This document shows positions 59,301-64,000 of a stretch of DNA of 64,000 nt, one piece after another. Location of the stretch: the NCBI RefSeq assembly GCF_000003815.2, contig NC_049981.1:2622498-2686497 (forward strand). Direction: 5' to 3'. Position 1 is the first letter of the stretch, and the number at the start of each line of letters is the position of its first letter. Below the pieces are notes generated by a model. That model was not told where the DNA came from. It did no database searches and saw nothing but the letters and a program-made list of their open reading frames with translations. This DNA comes from Branchiostoma floridae (taxonomy: Eukaryota; Chordata; Leptocardii; Amphioxiformes; Branchiostomatidae). The translations under genes and the position numbers were made by a program.

Positions 59301-61431
59301 CTAACCATGAGCAAATGAAAAGGATTTCATCTCCAAGCTAGAGACACTTACATGTATATGCCTGTATTGGTTAGCCTGAGTACCATCCTCCATAGTGGTC
59401 GTTGGCTTAATCCTTTTACTCATGGTTAGCAAGCAAAGGGATTGAACCAACGGTCATTATGGAGGATGGTACTCAGGCTAACCAATACTGGCATATACAT
59501 GTAAGTGTCTCGAGCTGGAAGAATAGTTTTTCAAGTTGCAATGAACAAAAGTGAGAGAAATCCAGGACGAACACCAAGTCAAATACAGTCCGTCTTTCTT
59601 CTTGTAGTGACACATTGTTATGTATAGGATCCTCACAGTGGGAGGATTACGGATATTTATATTGTATGCTGATCAGTTTCTTTTCCTGTTTTTTTTCAGA
59701 CGATCATCCAAGAGTAGGAGGAAAGCAGAACGGAAGAAGCTCAGTCTCAGAGAAGGCAGCCCCTATGAAGATAGTGCTTTGCTATCGGCACTAAAAGATA
59801 TAATAGATGCAGTAGACAAATCCAAAGGTATATTCCTAGGCAATAGGATATTGTAGTTTTCCTTTACACAACCATTAAATGTCTTTCACATCATCCTCAG
59901 AAATTCTACTGGAGTTCTGCTTCTCACTGCTGTATGTAGCCAATTTAGCTGGTGCTTTAATTTGCACAATCCCAAATGTGGCTAACTTTGTATCCCCCTT
60001 GTCCCAGTTCATTACTGCAGTTGACATCCTCACCGGTATCTAGACAATACATTATAAATGTATATTGTCAAACGGAACAAAGTTCATTGCCAACTACAAA
60101 TCAACTGAAATACGATCACTCGTGATGTCAGAATAGAAATTTTATGGACCTTGCTAGACGACGGCAAAGAGATGGACGTTAGGTTTTTGCTACTGTTGGT
60201 CGGGTAACTGGAAACACAGCATTTTTTCATGACCTAATATAAACTAATTCCCTATGAAATACTGGCAACTGCCTGAGGTTTGATGGTGAAATGTATGACT
60301 TTTGTTCACATACTAGGTTTTTTGAAACCATCAATTCATTTCTTCATTTTCAGATGATGTCCATCAGTTGCTGAAAATGTTGGTACTGTTTGGACTTGAC
60401 TCGGATGCTGGGATGATCCAGTCATCACTGGAAGCGACCCTGAGTCTGATTGACAGCTGTACATCAGAGATCTGGCAGACTGGTAGTGGTAGTGGCTCTG
60501 CACAGACACAGATGGTAGGCTATAGGGCAACAACTGCGGAACACTTTTATCTGACCAAAAAACAGTAACTATTGATGCATCCATTCCTAGTGTTTCAATC
60601 AACTTGGAACTGGATTGATATAATGCTAGTTCGCCTGTATCCGTGGGGTAACCTATATCCGTTGATTTCAAAAGCAGGTTATTTAAGGCTACCATGCCAA
60701 CAAAATGTGAGTTCAAACTGCTATGTTTTGAAAATATAACAGTTTGAAACAACCATAGGTTACCCAACGGATAAAGGTGAACCAGCGTTAATGACATTCA
60801 ATAGGAATGATCTAAATCCAGGCATGCTGTAAGCAACATTCTCAGGCATTCCAAACCTCAGTTCAATTGTATCTCACTGGTTAAATTACTAACAGTAACT
60901 GTAACTGTAACAGTTTTGTATTAATTGTATTCTTCCCTGCTACAGACCCTTGGCCCCCATTCAACTGTCAATAGCATCATCGCATCTATGAATGCTGGAC
61001 CACAGCCAGTAGATACAGGTATAGTATAGTAGGCATTTTTTTATGCCAGCACAAAAAGATTTTTATCTTTAATCATATCACATCAACCATGTTTGTAATA
61101 TAACTATGGTATTGAGACACACAACAGTACATTAGGGCCATTTACAGAGCAGAACATTTTGTTCCTAGGCATTGTTGATGTGCATGGTCATCTTCAATTT
61201 GTAGTCCCAATGAAATAAAAACTATTGGCATGCAACTTAAAAATGGATGAACTGAGTGGTACACATTTACATAGAAATGTTACATTTCTTCACACAGATT
61301 ATATAGAAATTGTTCAACATTTCTGACAGTCAAATCTAACCATTTTCCTTGTGTTGACAGTAGTTGCTGTCCCTCCACCAGCTAGGCTGAAGGACTCCAA
61401 GTGGAAACTGTCAATACTCGAGGGAACATGA
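22283..61431 (+). CDS. ELP1: Elongator complex protein 1 (IKAP)
   Basis: Thirty-seven coding exons splice in phase to 1336 aa (human 1332). ELP1 is the dimerising scaffold of cytoplasmic Elongator, which modifies U34 of tRNAs. The N-terminal half (about 1-700) is two WD40 propellers and the rest an alpha-solenoid; loss in humans causes familial dysautonomia. Exons: 22283-22435, 23781-23933, 25572-25653, 25759-25839, 26398-26483, 27006-27099, 27570-27660, 28207-28330, 28892-29012, 29590-29704, 30286-30401, 30878-31060, 31754-31853, 32423-32584, 33159-33265, 34510-34619, 34800-34853, 35250-35352, 37367-37461, 38136-38209, 38647-38725, 39055-39134, 39936-40079, 40566-40651, 46014-46162, 47432-47555, 48107-48204, 49086-49287, 54342-54403, 56799-56861, 57545-57605, 58318-58431, 58792-58903, 59700-59827, 60354-60514, 60946-61018, 61361-61431. 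Start: MKNLEL aligns with the human N-terminus. Exons 2, 28 and 33 carry tandem arrays; I used one copy of each. Confidence 0.96.
22480..23165. mobile_element. Family C-related fold-back element split by a nested insertion
   Basis: CATTATTCACAACCAGGATC near 22485 and the complement of CATTATTCATAACCAGGATC near 23150 are inverted ends. CTCTGTCACCTTCTGCAGGG near 22521 matches the arm of the 33538-33910 element. A TCTCCAAGCAG element is inserted at 22565-22903. It lies in ELP1 intron 1. Confidence 0.6.
22565..22903. mobile_element. TCTCCAAGCAG-family MITE with 7-bp target duplication
   Basis: Perfect 18-bp inverted ends TCTCCAAGCAGAGGTTGG are flanked by ATTCTAC at 22558-22564 and 22904-22910. 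The length is 339 bp and there is no ORF. This is the best-bounded member of the family in the window. Confidence 0.8.
23853..25019 (+). repeat. 108-bp tandem array spanning the exon 2 / intron 2 junction of ELP1, 11 copies
   Basis: Units start at 23853 and every 108 bp to 24933. Each holds 78 nt of exon 2 (26 codons, [20 protein letters not shown]...), the donor GTAAGG, and a 30-nt intron-like spacer ending ATACCCAG. The unit is 36 codons with no stop, so 23781-25013 stays open. All 11 donors are in the same phase. Two unit types differ only by GCC-ACT versus GCT-ACA, which are synonymous; their order is A B B B B B A B B A A. The human gene has one copy, so one copy is probably used, but the array could also be retained in the mRNA. 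Confidence 0.95.
25960..26330. other. ELP1 intron 4, unclassified GC-rich segment
   Basis: The segment is richer in G and C than its surroundings (for example GGGCCCAGCTGGGCACC near 26117) and contains an antisense open frame of 142 codons without recognisable similarity. It may be an old dispersed repeat; nothing more can be supported. Confidence 0.3.
26530..26716. repeat. Degenerate minisatellite of about 40-50 bp, four units, after ELP1 exon 5
   Basis: ATATACAGTCGCTTCTCGCT followed by CCGACTTT recurs in variant form near 26540, 26590, 26626, 26664 and 26701, each preceded by TATACA. It begins about 50 bp after the exon 5 donor but does not include exon sequence. Confidence 0.75.
27712..27960 (+). 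mobile_element. tRNA-derived SINE-like sequence
   Basis: GTAGTCCAGTTGTTAGCGGG resembles an RNA polymerase III A box and GAGTTTGATTACCAG a B box about 40 nt later. The following CTTAGGATGGGATGTTAAG is typical of SINE bodies and recurs in similar form near 33350. It is not a functional tRNA, as no cloverleaf closes. It lies in ELP1 intron 7. Confidence 0.5.
31400..31570 (+). mobile_element. SINE-like fragment, partner at 33315-33480
   Basis: AGTACTTAGCTTGGGTTAGGG here matches AGTACCTAGCTTGGGTTTGG at about 33327. Both are followed by a GATGTC/GACGTC tract and a GTGTTTGAGGGC/GTGTTTGAGAGC motif. Both lie in ELP1 introns. Confidence 0.45.
33315..33480 (+). mobile_element. SINE-like fragment, partner at 31400-31570
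   Basis: The sequence shares the AGTACCTAGCTTGGG block with the copy at 31400-31570, and its AGGATGTTAAATAAAGG matches the SINE-like body at 27712-27960. It lies in ELP1 intron 15, about 50 bp after the exon. Confidence 0.45.
33538..33910. mobile_element. Family C fold-back element containing a 100-nt assembly gap
   Basis: The left arm (TAAAGAGACTCTTTTCACAC, ACCAGTGCTTTATTCTCACC, GACGTTTCGGTGA) is complemented by the right arm starting ACATCTGTCCTGCAGTACAA at 33796. Exactly 100 N (33696-33795) fill the apex of the hairpin, so the assembler broke at the palindrome. CAGTGATTTACACC occurs on both sides (near 33518 and 33900), either as a target duplication or as an overlap artefact. Confidence 0.85.
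34284..34516 (+). repeat. Degenerate two-copy duplication reaching the exon 16 acceptor of ELP1
   Basis: GGTTGATTTGCAGAATGAGT (34286) resembles GTTGATCTGCAAGAATGAGT (34413). Both blocks end in TGTATCCAGACAAAGT (34380 and 34501). Only the second is the true exon 16 start; the first carries the acceptor and 7 exon bases followed by unrelated sequence. Confidence 0.65.
35631..37075 (-). mobile_element. 5'-truncated LINE (jockey/CR1-like) with 10-bp target duplication
   Basis: The element 35641-37065 is flanked by ATTCAGTTAT at 35631-35640 and 37066-37075. On the minus strand it begins inside the reverse transcriptase ([13 protein letters not shown]) and contains the catalytic FADDTS motif. It continues through the thumb and a C-terminal cysteine/histidine stretch ([17 protein letters not shown]), stops at 35797, and ends in an A/T-rich tail at 35641-35663. 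The clean duplication and intact frame indicate a fairly recent insertion into ELP1 intron 18. Confidence 0.92.
35797..37065 (-). pseudogene. Partial LINE ORF2: reverse transcriptase C-terminal half
   Basis: A continuous frame of about 420 codons without internal stops, truncated at the 5' end before the fingers and endonuclease domains. It carries the polymerase FADDTS active-site box, the LNCFAD context, the downstream LGV motif ([10 protein letters not shown]), and the CxC...HxxxxC motif near the end. It is dead because the N-terminal two thirds are absent. Confidence 0.9.
37367..61431 (+). CDS. ELP1: ELP1 exons 19-37: alpha-solenoid, dimerisation and tRNA-binding tail
   Basis: Blocks seen are [15 protein letters not shown] (exon 19), [16 protein letters not shown] (exon 20, 74 nt), [20 protein letters not shown] (exons 22-23), [19 protein letters not shown] and [11 protein letters not shown] (exon 25), DPKEYLPFL (exon 26), [15 protein letters not shown] (exon 28), [10 protein letters not shown] (exon 30), the lysine/arginine-rich [19 protein letters not shown] (about residues 1196-1214, exon 34), and [11 protein letters not shown] before the stop (exon 37). 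The basic stretch corresponds to the mapped tRNA-binding motif of human and yeast ELP1. Exon 21 uses a GTTCTT donor at 38726. The intron between exons 24 and 25 holds a DIRS element and that between 28 and 29 a second one. Confidence 0.93.
37632..38050. repeat. GT-rich microsatellite in ELP1 intron 19
   Basis: Interrupted (GT)n tracts, purest at about 37637-37658, 37756-37780 and 37840-37862, alternate with GTACATTGTATCTG(TG)CATG blocks that repeat about three times at a spacing near 100 bp (about 37687, 37782, 37863). Confidence 0.9.
39480..39900. mobile_element. Two SINE-like, tRNA-related fragments
   Basis: CCCTTTGGAACGGTCAGTTGG (39635) recurs as CCCTTTGGAATGGTCAGTTGG (39847). Both follow a CCTGGAATGGAACCTG or CCTGGGAATCAAACAC stretch that resembles an inverted tRNA B-box region. 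Copies are diverged. They lie in ELP1 intron 22. Confidence 0.45.
41382..41505 (-). repeat. Internal complementary region of the DIRS element
   Basis: The first part, to about 41457, is the reverse complement of 41091-41167. The second part, from ATTATACCTCATAATACTCG, is the reverse complement of the right terminus (ending 45895). The head-to-tail fusion of both ends is what circle-templated DIRS replication predicts. Confidence 0.9.
41497..43902 (-). CDS. DIRS tyrosine recombinase reading frame
   Basis: The frame is open for 801 codons, but only its C-terminal part, from about 42480 to 41497 (from [15 protein letters not shown]), looks like protein; upstream it overlaps the RT/RNase H frame out of register. 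Catalytic motifs of the tyrosine recombinase family are visible: the first Arg in [12 protein letters not shown]-x-x-R in [10 protein letters not shown], and the nucleophilic Tyr in TFQRFYRRE. The enzyme would integrate the circular DNA intermediate. The start is unclear; frameshifting or an internal start would be needed. Confidence 0.85.
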   Translation of the reverse strand: MAPRPKVSEIFVARKSLGVPSSPVRTHLFSSCVYESVAPSGGDFEETRVNLGDLSRRHSNSGKVRGAVSKRHRSSKGAARKPRVCLKPRKVSTSALSGGNLSRFHIGFSNYDHFPTREESTESRADLSGSSFSTNPFGKGSSQCHRSAGVHEARDFASAPTLQGLTGLTKRDYGKDRVVRLCNKTDFDSGMRPSMVGHACAKGKRTKSVRPDRLDYFLRRIPTGLGSVLRRPKDRGSVVSRGSAGAHKLVRTEGGLPRPQVLRNKTKSSYSIEARQRYGCSLYKLSGGHKVPNTGGPSPGDVGLGVTERCSSVRTTPARSNQRCSRFVFANLPRQNRVATEQVSVSEGKRSDRQRTLSRFVCVTPECSAAEICGVASRSHGMGSECVRLALGAPRSGVCLSPVRSTVQSSEEDSDRSCDGVTGSASLEVSGMVSQTPGHVVRHSDSPSTESGSAMSTTQRRTSPVVTRSKTSRVANIRRQLEGRGLSKGASELILSAWRDSTSRQYQSAWGQWCSWCDRRGLDPVSGSIESVVEYLAGLFDKGYEYRSIGVARSAISSVHLPVDKYSVGSHPLVTKLLKGVFHRRPPCPRYVEQWDVSRVLMYLMHLCPANSLSLKQLTLKLVSLAALVSPDRGQTLASLDLRYMSKQRDGVSWKVPTLLKTSRQKRPFKKCFWAAFPQDRRLCVFVYLKEYLRRTSPFRVEGEQRLFLSYKRPHRPVASNTIARWIKSVLALAGIDVNTYSAHSTRGASTSAAAAAGVSVASIMKAADWARESTFQRFYRRESDQASYGQAVLSTALESA
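42315..43912 (-). pseudogene. DIRS reverse transcriptase/RNase H, N-terminal part displaced by a deletion
   Basis: The frame starts near [14 protein letters not shown] and contains [12 protein letters not shown], the active-site box [11 protein letters not shown], and an RNase H domain ([32 protein letters not shown]). It ends at 42315, overlapping the recombinase frame by roughly 170 nt. The preceding fingers/palm region is in another frame (43877-44293). The segment that should carry motif A, including the first catalytic Asp, is absent at the join near 43905-43915, so the polymerase cannot be active in this copy. Confidence 0.85.
43877..44293 (-). pseudogene. DIRS reverse transcriptase, N-terminal fragment
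   Basis: It contains [20 protein letters not shown] and [20 protein letters not shown], the fingers region of DIRS/Gypsy-type reverse transcriptases. Then the frame runs out of similarity at LNLEF and stops at 43877. It is the upstream piece of the gene continued in 42315-43912. Confidence 0.85.
44317..45642 (-). CDS. DIRS gag-like protein
   Basis: The frame runs from [13 protein letters not shown] (ATG at 45640-45642) for about 441 codons, intact to the stop at 44317. It opens with a lysine-rich segment, has a long acidic/serine-rich middle ([11 protein letters not shown]) and ends in a glycine/arginine/asparagine-rich tail ([10 protein letters not shown]). No zinc knuckle is visible, as usual for DIRS gag. 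Assignment rests on position, first in a DIRS unit, rather than on motifs. The frame is open further upstream, but the sequence before this ATG includes the terminal repeat. Confidence 0.75.
   Translation of the reverse strand: MPEGGKKKEKKKHLASDSDKGENSGRKRGTSPDERPKKYLALAAELSARGLPAQHARENLAKEGREGDGSSVEGDDSARRSKSPHVPHGEGEKSPTMPVLDPEAHDKEVELNGTESPFPFPPGFDAAGFLQWLRKNLTTQESTPSVAASTSRTGVVGSGRKQPGNLEDGECSEEADSSESEKDEGMSFEYDNPFETDKSEVPEHVRKFVADAFTNKLSFNDCKERMEALPTPSNLEFILKVPQLDSIVNSLLQSGTASSDKSLRDCHEKLLFDAHPLVELLTSVKGSDLPLSPEAVCKTIENTLLFLGTASYMLTQTRREFCGKDMKPEVKKMITSSLPTGTSPDLFGNTFVEKLSTLDQARRTLNKAYPMAFSSKAKPTYGFRGNNPRYSWTSNTNSRYSLGKLNAFRSGGNYRSKFGFGPGPSKGSGFHKPGTKFPKSQ
46261..46540. mobile_element. 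SINE-like sequence in ELP1 intron 25
   Basis: GAGGCCGTAGGGGCAGTGGG at 46272 resembles a tRNA-type A-box region, and TTCAAGCCTGGGACCTC at about 46464 an inverted B box. The body is diverged and boundaries are not clear. Confidence 0.4.
46640..47121 (+). mobile_element. LINE 3' end fragment with (AAAT)n tail
   Basis: The plus strand near 46664-46809 reads [20 protein letters not shown] followed by [20 protein letters not shown] and ALQSDL then stop. This is the conserved C-terminus of jockey/RTE-like ORF2 proteins (R-x-F-x-x-R-A...N-S-L...F-K-x-x-L). A short 3' UTR ends in five AAAT/ATAA repeats at 47100-47121. Everything upstream is missing. Located in ELP1 intron 25. Confidence 0.75.
47600..47930 (+). 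mobile_element. SINE-like sequence in ELP1 intron 26
   Basis: GTGTGGTGCAATCGGTAAGG resembles an A-box half. Further on, AGTGGCGCCGAATGACAGCT and AGTGGCACTGAATGGCTCAC repeat, each followed by CGCTCCAGACACTTGCGA or ACTCCAGTCCCCTGCGA, an internal duplication. Identity to a known SINE is not established. Confidence 0.4.
48603..49201 (+). repeat. 149-150 bp tandem array spanning the exon 28 acceptor of ELP1, four copies
   Basis: Copies of the exon start GACATCACAGTGGAGTATGG lie at 48638, 48787, 48936 and 49086, each preceded by a CATAACAG/TATAACAG acceptor and about 33 nt of intron. The exon part repeated is the first 116 nt. Only the last copy continues into the rest of the exon ([14 protein letters not shown]). 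Because the period is not a multiple of three, using an upstream acceptor and reading through hits stops, so 49086 is the only acceptor giving a full open exon. Copies 1-2 share ACCTACAGAAG, copies 3-4 ACCTTCTGAAG. Confidence 0.95.
53738..53848 (+). pseudogene. Tyrosine recombinase remnant of the second DIRS-like element
   Basis: Thirty-seven codons ([15 protein letters not shown], then [22 protein letters not shown]) align without gaps to the C-terminal block of the recombinase encoded by the first DIRS element (HSTRGASTS...SIMKAADWA...TFQRFY). The H-x-x-R pair is kept, but the nucleophilic Tyr position is Cys. Its place directly before the internal complementary region is exactly where DIRS recombinases end. 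Confidence 0.75.
53908..54010 (+). repeat. Internal complementary region of the second DIRS-like element
   Basis: GGTATGACCACGGCGGAAAT then GGAGAGAGACAA is the reverse complement of the left end near 49434-49470. TATAAAATTGGACCAACTTA through GAAGCCGTGGTCATA is the reverse complement of 54210-54279. Confidence 0.85.
54600..55437. repeat. 43-bp minisatellite, about 19 copies, in ELP1 intron 29
   Basis: The unit reads ACACCATCCACACACAGGCA followed by TAAAGACCTGTCCCTGGTTCTGA. Copies toward the left carry GGTGCTGA and TACAGGCC variants. The unit has no stop in any minus-strand frame, which creates three overlapping antisense frames above 200 codons that are not genes. Confidence 0.95.
55893..56575. 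repeat. Second block of the same minisatellite family, 46-50 bp units
   Basis: Related units with two subtypes: one with CCGCACACACTGTCAGGCAT (about 49 bp) at 55985-56110, and one with ACAAACAGGCATAAAGGCTG (46 bp) from 56227 to 56540. The 450 bp between the two blocks is unrepeated intron sequence. Confidence 0.93.
56862..58317. other. ELP1 introns 30 and 31
   Basis: Apart from exon 31 (57545-57605), I see only AT-rich sequence. An imperfect inverted pair, AACTCCTAAGAGCTGATGTG with CAAAGGTTTACCGATCAC, is mirrored near 58235-58268 (GATCTGTAAACCTTTG, CAGCTCTTGGGAGTTTGG). It marks another small fold-back element at about 58120-58270. Confidence 0.55.
58841..59275 (+). repeat. 86-bp tandem array spanning the exon 33 donor of ELP1, five copies
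   Basis: Copies start at 58841, 58934, 59020, 59106 and 59192. Each has the last 63 nt of exon 33 ([21 protein letters not shown]), a donor (GTCAGT in copy 1, GTTACA in copies 2-4, GTTAGT in copy 5) and about 23 nt of intron ending ATTATACATG. Donor copies 2 and 5 are in the same phase as copy 1; copies 3 and 4 are not. All frames through the array are open. The human counterpart has a single, diverged serine-rich segment here. Confidence 0.93.
59336..59516. mobile_element. Fold-back element in ELP1 intron 33
   Basis: Arms starting AGCTAGAGACACTTACATGT and ending ATGTAAGTGTCTCGAGCT pair over about 70 nt, including GGTTAGCCTGAGTACCATCC. Internally CTTTTGCTTGCTAACCATGA near 59291 pairs with TCATGGTTAGCAAGCAAAGG near 59420, so two hairpins overlap. 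Confidence 0.8.
59863..60003. mobile_element. Family C fragment in ELP1 intron 34
   Basis: TTACACAACCATTAAATGTC, GAGTTCTGCTTCTCACTGCT and CCCAAATGTGGCTAACTTTG match in order the copy at 13000-13207. Confidence 0.6.
60628..60790. mobile_element. Imperfect fold-back element in ELP1 intron 35
   Basis: AGTTCGCCTGTATCCGTGGG followed by GTAACCTAT is mirrored by ATAGGTTACCCAACGGATAA followed by AGGTGAACC about 95 nt on. Confidence 0.65.
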
Positions 61432-62647
61432 TCCAAAGGAACATGCAAGAAAGGAGCTGTATATTGTGTAATCATTATAGTAATATTATACAAATGATAT
61501 TGTCACACATCTGGAGACCATAATCCTTACTATTGTGAAGCACTTTTATTTTCAGAAAGAAAGATTTCATTTCAATGATTACAACATGAGGTTTTAAAGT
61601 CTACTTTGTCTTTAGACCACATCAGTTTGATATTTTGGTACTTGTGAAATTAAATCCCCAAAAACTTAAAGGCATTTATGGTATGCTTATTTGATGCATA
61701 ACTCCTACCACAAAGCTGGAAATCTAGCACCAGAAAAATATGAATTTGAAAATTGTGGCATTGAAATTAGCAACAGATTAAGGACAACATTGTCTCATCA
61801 GGTCACAGGCTATTGTTCTACTTGAAACTTTGAATAAACATGGCCCAGTTGTCAACAGTTCATTATCGTTTCCGTCATTATTGCAAAGCACAATTCATGT
61901 TACCTCAAATACTTCAGGTAGAGAATAAAAAAGATACAGGTACAGGTCTTGACCTAAACCTAACTTATTCCTGTACCTGTATGCAGTGGCAGGGTCATTT
62001 AAGTTCAAAACATTCTTTGTACGTAGTACTACATGTACGTAGATGGCTCAAAAGTGCCAGAGATCAGTTTGTGGGATTTTTTTTTTGCGTTTTTGTGATC
62101 TTAATTGATCGTGTAGTACCAATATCAACAAAAAACTTGACAGAATCATTACAGATTTCAACCATTTTAGTAATGATTTTATGTCCAATTTTCATGAGAT
62201 TATCTGGGAAGATCTCTCACCAACATCGAAAGGTTTGGTGAAGGTATGGGTTCATGGAACTCTAGTTGTTTTGCTCTTTCCTTCTTATAGGTTACAACCT
62301 CCCCTGATATGTGCAAGAATCAACTCACTCATGTCTGCAAAATTGTCACACATTATAATCAAATGTGCTCTCCATACTCCAGGCAGTAGTGGTAACAGTT
62401 TAAACGGTTGCACAATAGTGCACGCCAAAAACTCCGTAATATTACACGATACTGGTACTGTACAGGGCTTAGTAATTTTTCCCCTTATAAAAATGAAAAT
62501 AGAAATAAATATTCTAGATTGACTGGTCCCAGGATTAGGAATTTTAATTACTGTTTTAAAACAACCTCCAACAGTGATTTTTCATATTCTTTATTTTTGA
62601 CATCATACTGAAGGAGCACATTTTTAGAGGACTCTTAAAGTTGAAGG
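61432..62647. other. ELP1 3' UTR and convergent intergenic stretch
   Basis: No exons were recognised. ELP1 3' UTR probably ends after the AATAAA at 61833-61838. AATAAA or its complement also occurs at 61924 and near 62591 (TTTATT, minus strand), the latter a possible polyadenylation site of the opposite gene. An inverted pair ACAGGTACAGG / CCTGTACCTGT lies at about 61936-61980. Confidence 0.5.
61833..61838 (+). terminator. Candidate ELP1 polyadenylation signal
   Basis: AATAAA lies 402 bp after the ELP1 stop codon and is the first canonical signal not immediately within the coding exon's neighbourhood. The choice among several nearby signals is unproven. Confidence 0.45.
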
Positions 62648-64000
62648 TCACTTTGCTTTCACTCCTTGAAACTCCTCAGGCAAGCCACCATGGTTCCTGT
62701 CAGAAGAATAACAAACAAGAACACAAGTGTTGAAGTAGAGCAGTACTGAAGTTCATTTCTGCATCATCATTTTACTATCCTGTTAAACTTATCTAAACTT
62801 CTCCAACACAATCAAAAACAAATATTGTGGAGTACTGGTAGTCCCACACAGACACTGGACTGCCACACAAATGTACCCATTCCCCCCCCCCCCCACAAAT
62901 ACACAGCTACAAAATGTTATGTAACCTGTATTTGTACACAAATACACCCACAACTTACCTGTAGTCCCACTCAGCTATACCCCACCCTGGCACTCCATTC
63001 ACGGTGAACTGTGCAAACCCTTCATGGATCTTGGCGGTCCATCCAAACCCGATGTAGAATATCGGTGCACGAAGCACCTTGCATTCCAGGTGATATTTTT
63101 TTCCTCCTGTTGAAGAAGGAAAAGACTGAGGTTTACTAGACATAGCACAGACATATAAACCACCTTGTTTAAAGATGCTAACTAAAATGATCATGAATGA
63201 ATTGTACCCACATCACTTATAATATATGACCTCTGGTAGAATCCCAGGACCATTCATGCAACAACAGCCTCGCCTTGAGGCACACCAGACCATCACACCC
63301 TTCTCTTTTTGAGAATTATTTTTGTGTGTTGAGTTCTTTCATGTGCAGCGAATTGATGCCTGGGGCTTGCAACCTCCCACATACATGCATGGAGCAGCCA
63401 GTTTTACATCACAATCCAAAATGATGAATGGATTCCCTTAAGCCTGCGTCAATTCAAGTGAAGCCGGACAAATTTTTAGATCGGCTGGAGCTTGCCAAAT
63501 TTAAAAATCTCCTGAGCATCAACCATATTTCTCGATGAAAATTTGCCCCATTACAAATGGGGCTGTGCTCTGTATTTTGTTCCCAAAGGTTTAAGTTATT
63601 GTCTTTTCTGCCATTTTGATGAACTTCTGACATCACAAGGACGTTTAAATCCCAATGGACAAGCTGCTAAAAGTCGCCGAAGCCCTATAGTAATCGCCAG
63701 GACGTCGGCCGTACTTTGGCTAAAAAAGCCATTTTCGAGCTCACCAACACATCGGCTGAGCTCAGTTCTTGATTCGTGACATGGGCTTTACAGCATGTCC
63801 GAACTAAACCAACCCTATGATCAAACTCAAGTCCATGTATTTGATCAAGCAGCTGGGTTGCGTTACCACTTGTGCCACAGGGACTTACAGAAGAGATCAG
63901 CCAGTTTCACACACGTACCTGCAATGAAATTGAAAGCAAACGTCTTGGGTTGAACGCCGTCTTCACCACAGGTGGACAGATCCCAGTCCAGTGAGGACAG
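62648..64000 (-). CDS. Unidentified gene, last three exons
   Basis: Three minus-strand exons splice in phase: 63919-64000 (continuing off the right edge; SSLDWDLSTCGEDGVQPKTF), 62959-63106 (GGKKYHLECKVLRAPIFYIG, then FGWTAKIHEGFAQFTVNGVP, then GWGIAEWDYR), and 62648-62696 (NHGGLPEEFQGVKAK, stop TGA at 62648-62650). Borders are GTACGT, GTAAGT and canonical AGs. The pattern of alternating beta-strand-like segments closing with GWGIAEWDYR recalls the C-terminal barrel of lipocalin-like (AttH/tocopherol-cyclase-type) domains, but I cannot name the family and the resemblance is from memory only. The gene converges with ELP1, with about 1.2 kb between stop codons. That these are real exons is well supported by frame and splice agreement; the function is open. 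Confidence 0.75.

Noticed and set aside
58782..59341. Separate threonine-rich repeat protein
   Set aside because: It is ELP1 exon 33 plus its donor-side tandem array; the first copy splices in phase to exon 34.

Overview
This is an intron-rich animal genome window, most likely from a lancelet (Branchiostoma, Cephalochordata). Three observations point there. The protein-coding exons match vertebrate proteins almost residue for residue over long stretches and with familiar exon boundaries. The introns are packed with small fold-back DNA elements and DIRS-type retrotransposons. Minisatellites sit exactly across exon/intron junctions, a peculiarity I recall being reported in amphioxus. The species call is inference; another invertebrate deuterostome cannot be excluded from sequence alone.

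Layout. (1) 66-5033, minus strand: an orthologue of the Usher scaffold Sans (USH1G, close to ANKS4B), whose 3' end (SAM domain and C-terminus) lies left of the window. (2) 5034-10907: a 5.9 kb head-to-head intergenic region with several transposon-like elements and a CA microsatellite, ending in a TATA/CCAAT/E-box promoter. (3) 10908-17201, plus strand: phosphoserine aminotransferase (PSAT1), complete, 10 exons, 368 aa. (4) 17202-22282: intergenic, with short tandem repeats, fold-back elements and an unusual array of small palindromes. (5) 22283-61431, plus strand: Elongator subunit 1 (ELP1/IKAP), complete, 37 coding exons over 39 kb, 1336 aa by my splice model. (6) 62648-64000, minus strand: the last three exons of an unidentified gene.

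The ELP1 introns hold most of the accessory sequence: a 5'-truncated LINE with a perfect 10-bp target duplication (35641-37065), a nearly intact DIRS-type tyrosine-recombinase retrotransposon on the minus strand (about 41089-45895), a second, eroded DIRS-like element on the plus strand (about 49434-54279), a LINE 3' end (about 46640-47121), SINE-like sequences and several minisatellites. Three ELP1 splice junctions (exons 2, 28 and 33) are overlaid by tandem arrays whose repeat unit contains exon, splice site and intron together; this is the most interesting feature of the window.

The three recognised genes have unrelated roles: a cytoskeletal scaffold of mechanosensory and brush-border protrusions, serine biosynthesis, and tRNA wobble-uridine modification. 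I see no operon or pathway logic linking them. All exon boundaries were read by eye from GT/AG sites, reading-frame continuity and protein similarity recalled from memory; no search or transcript data were available.
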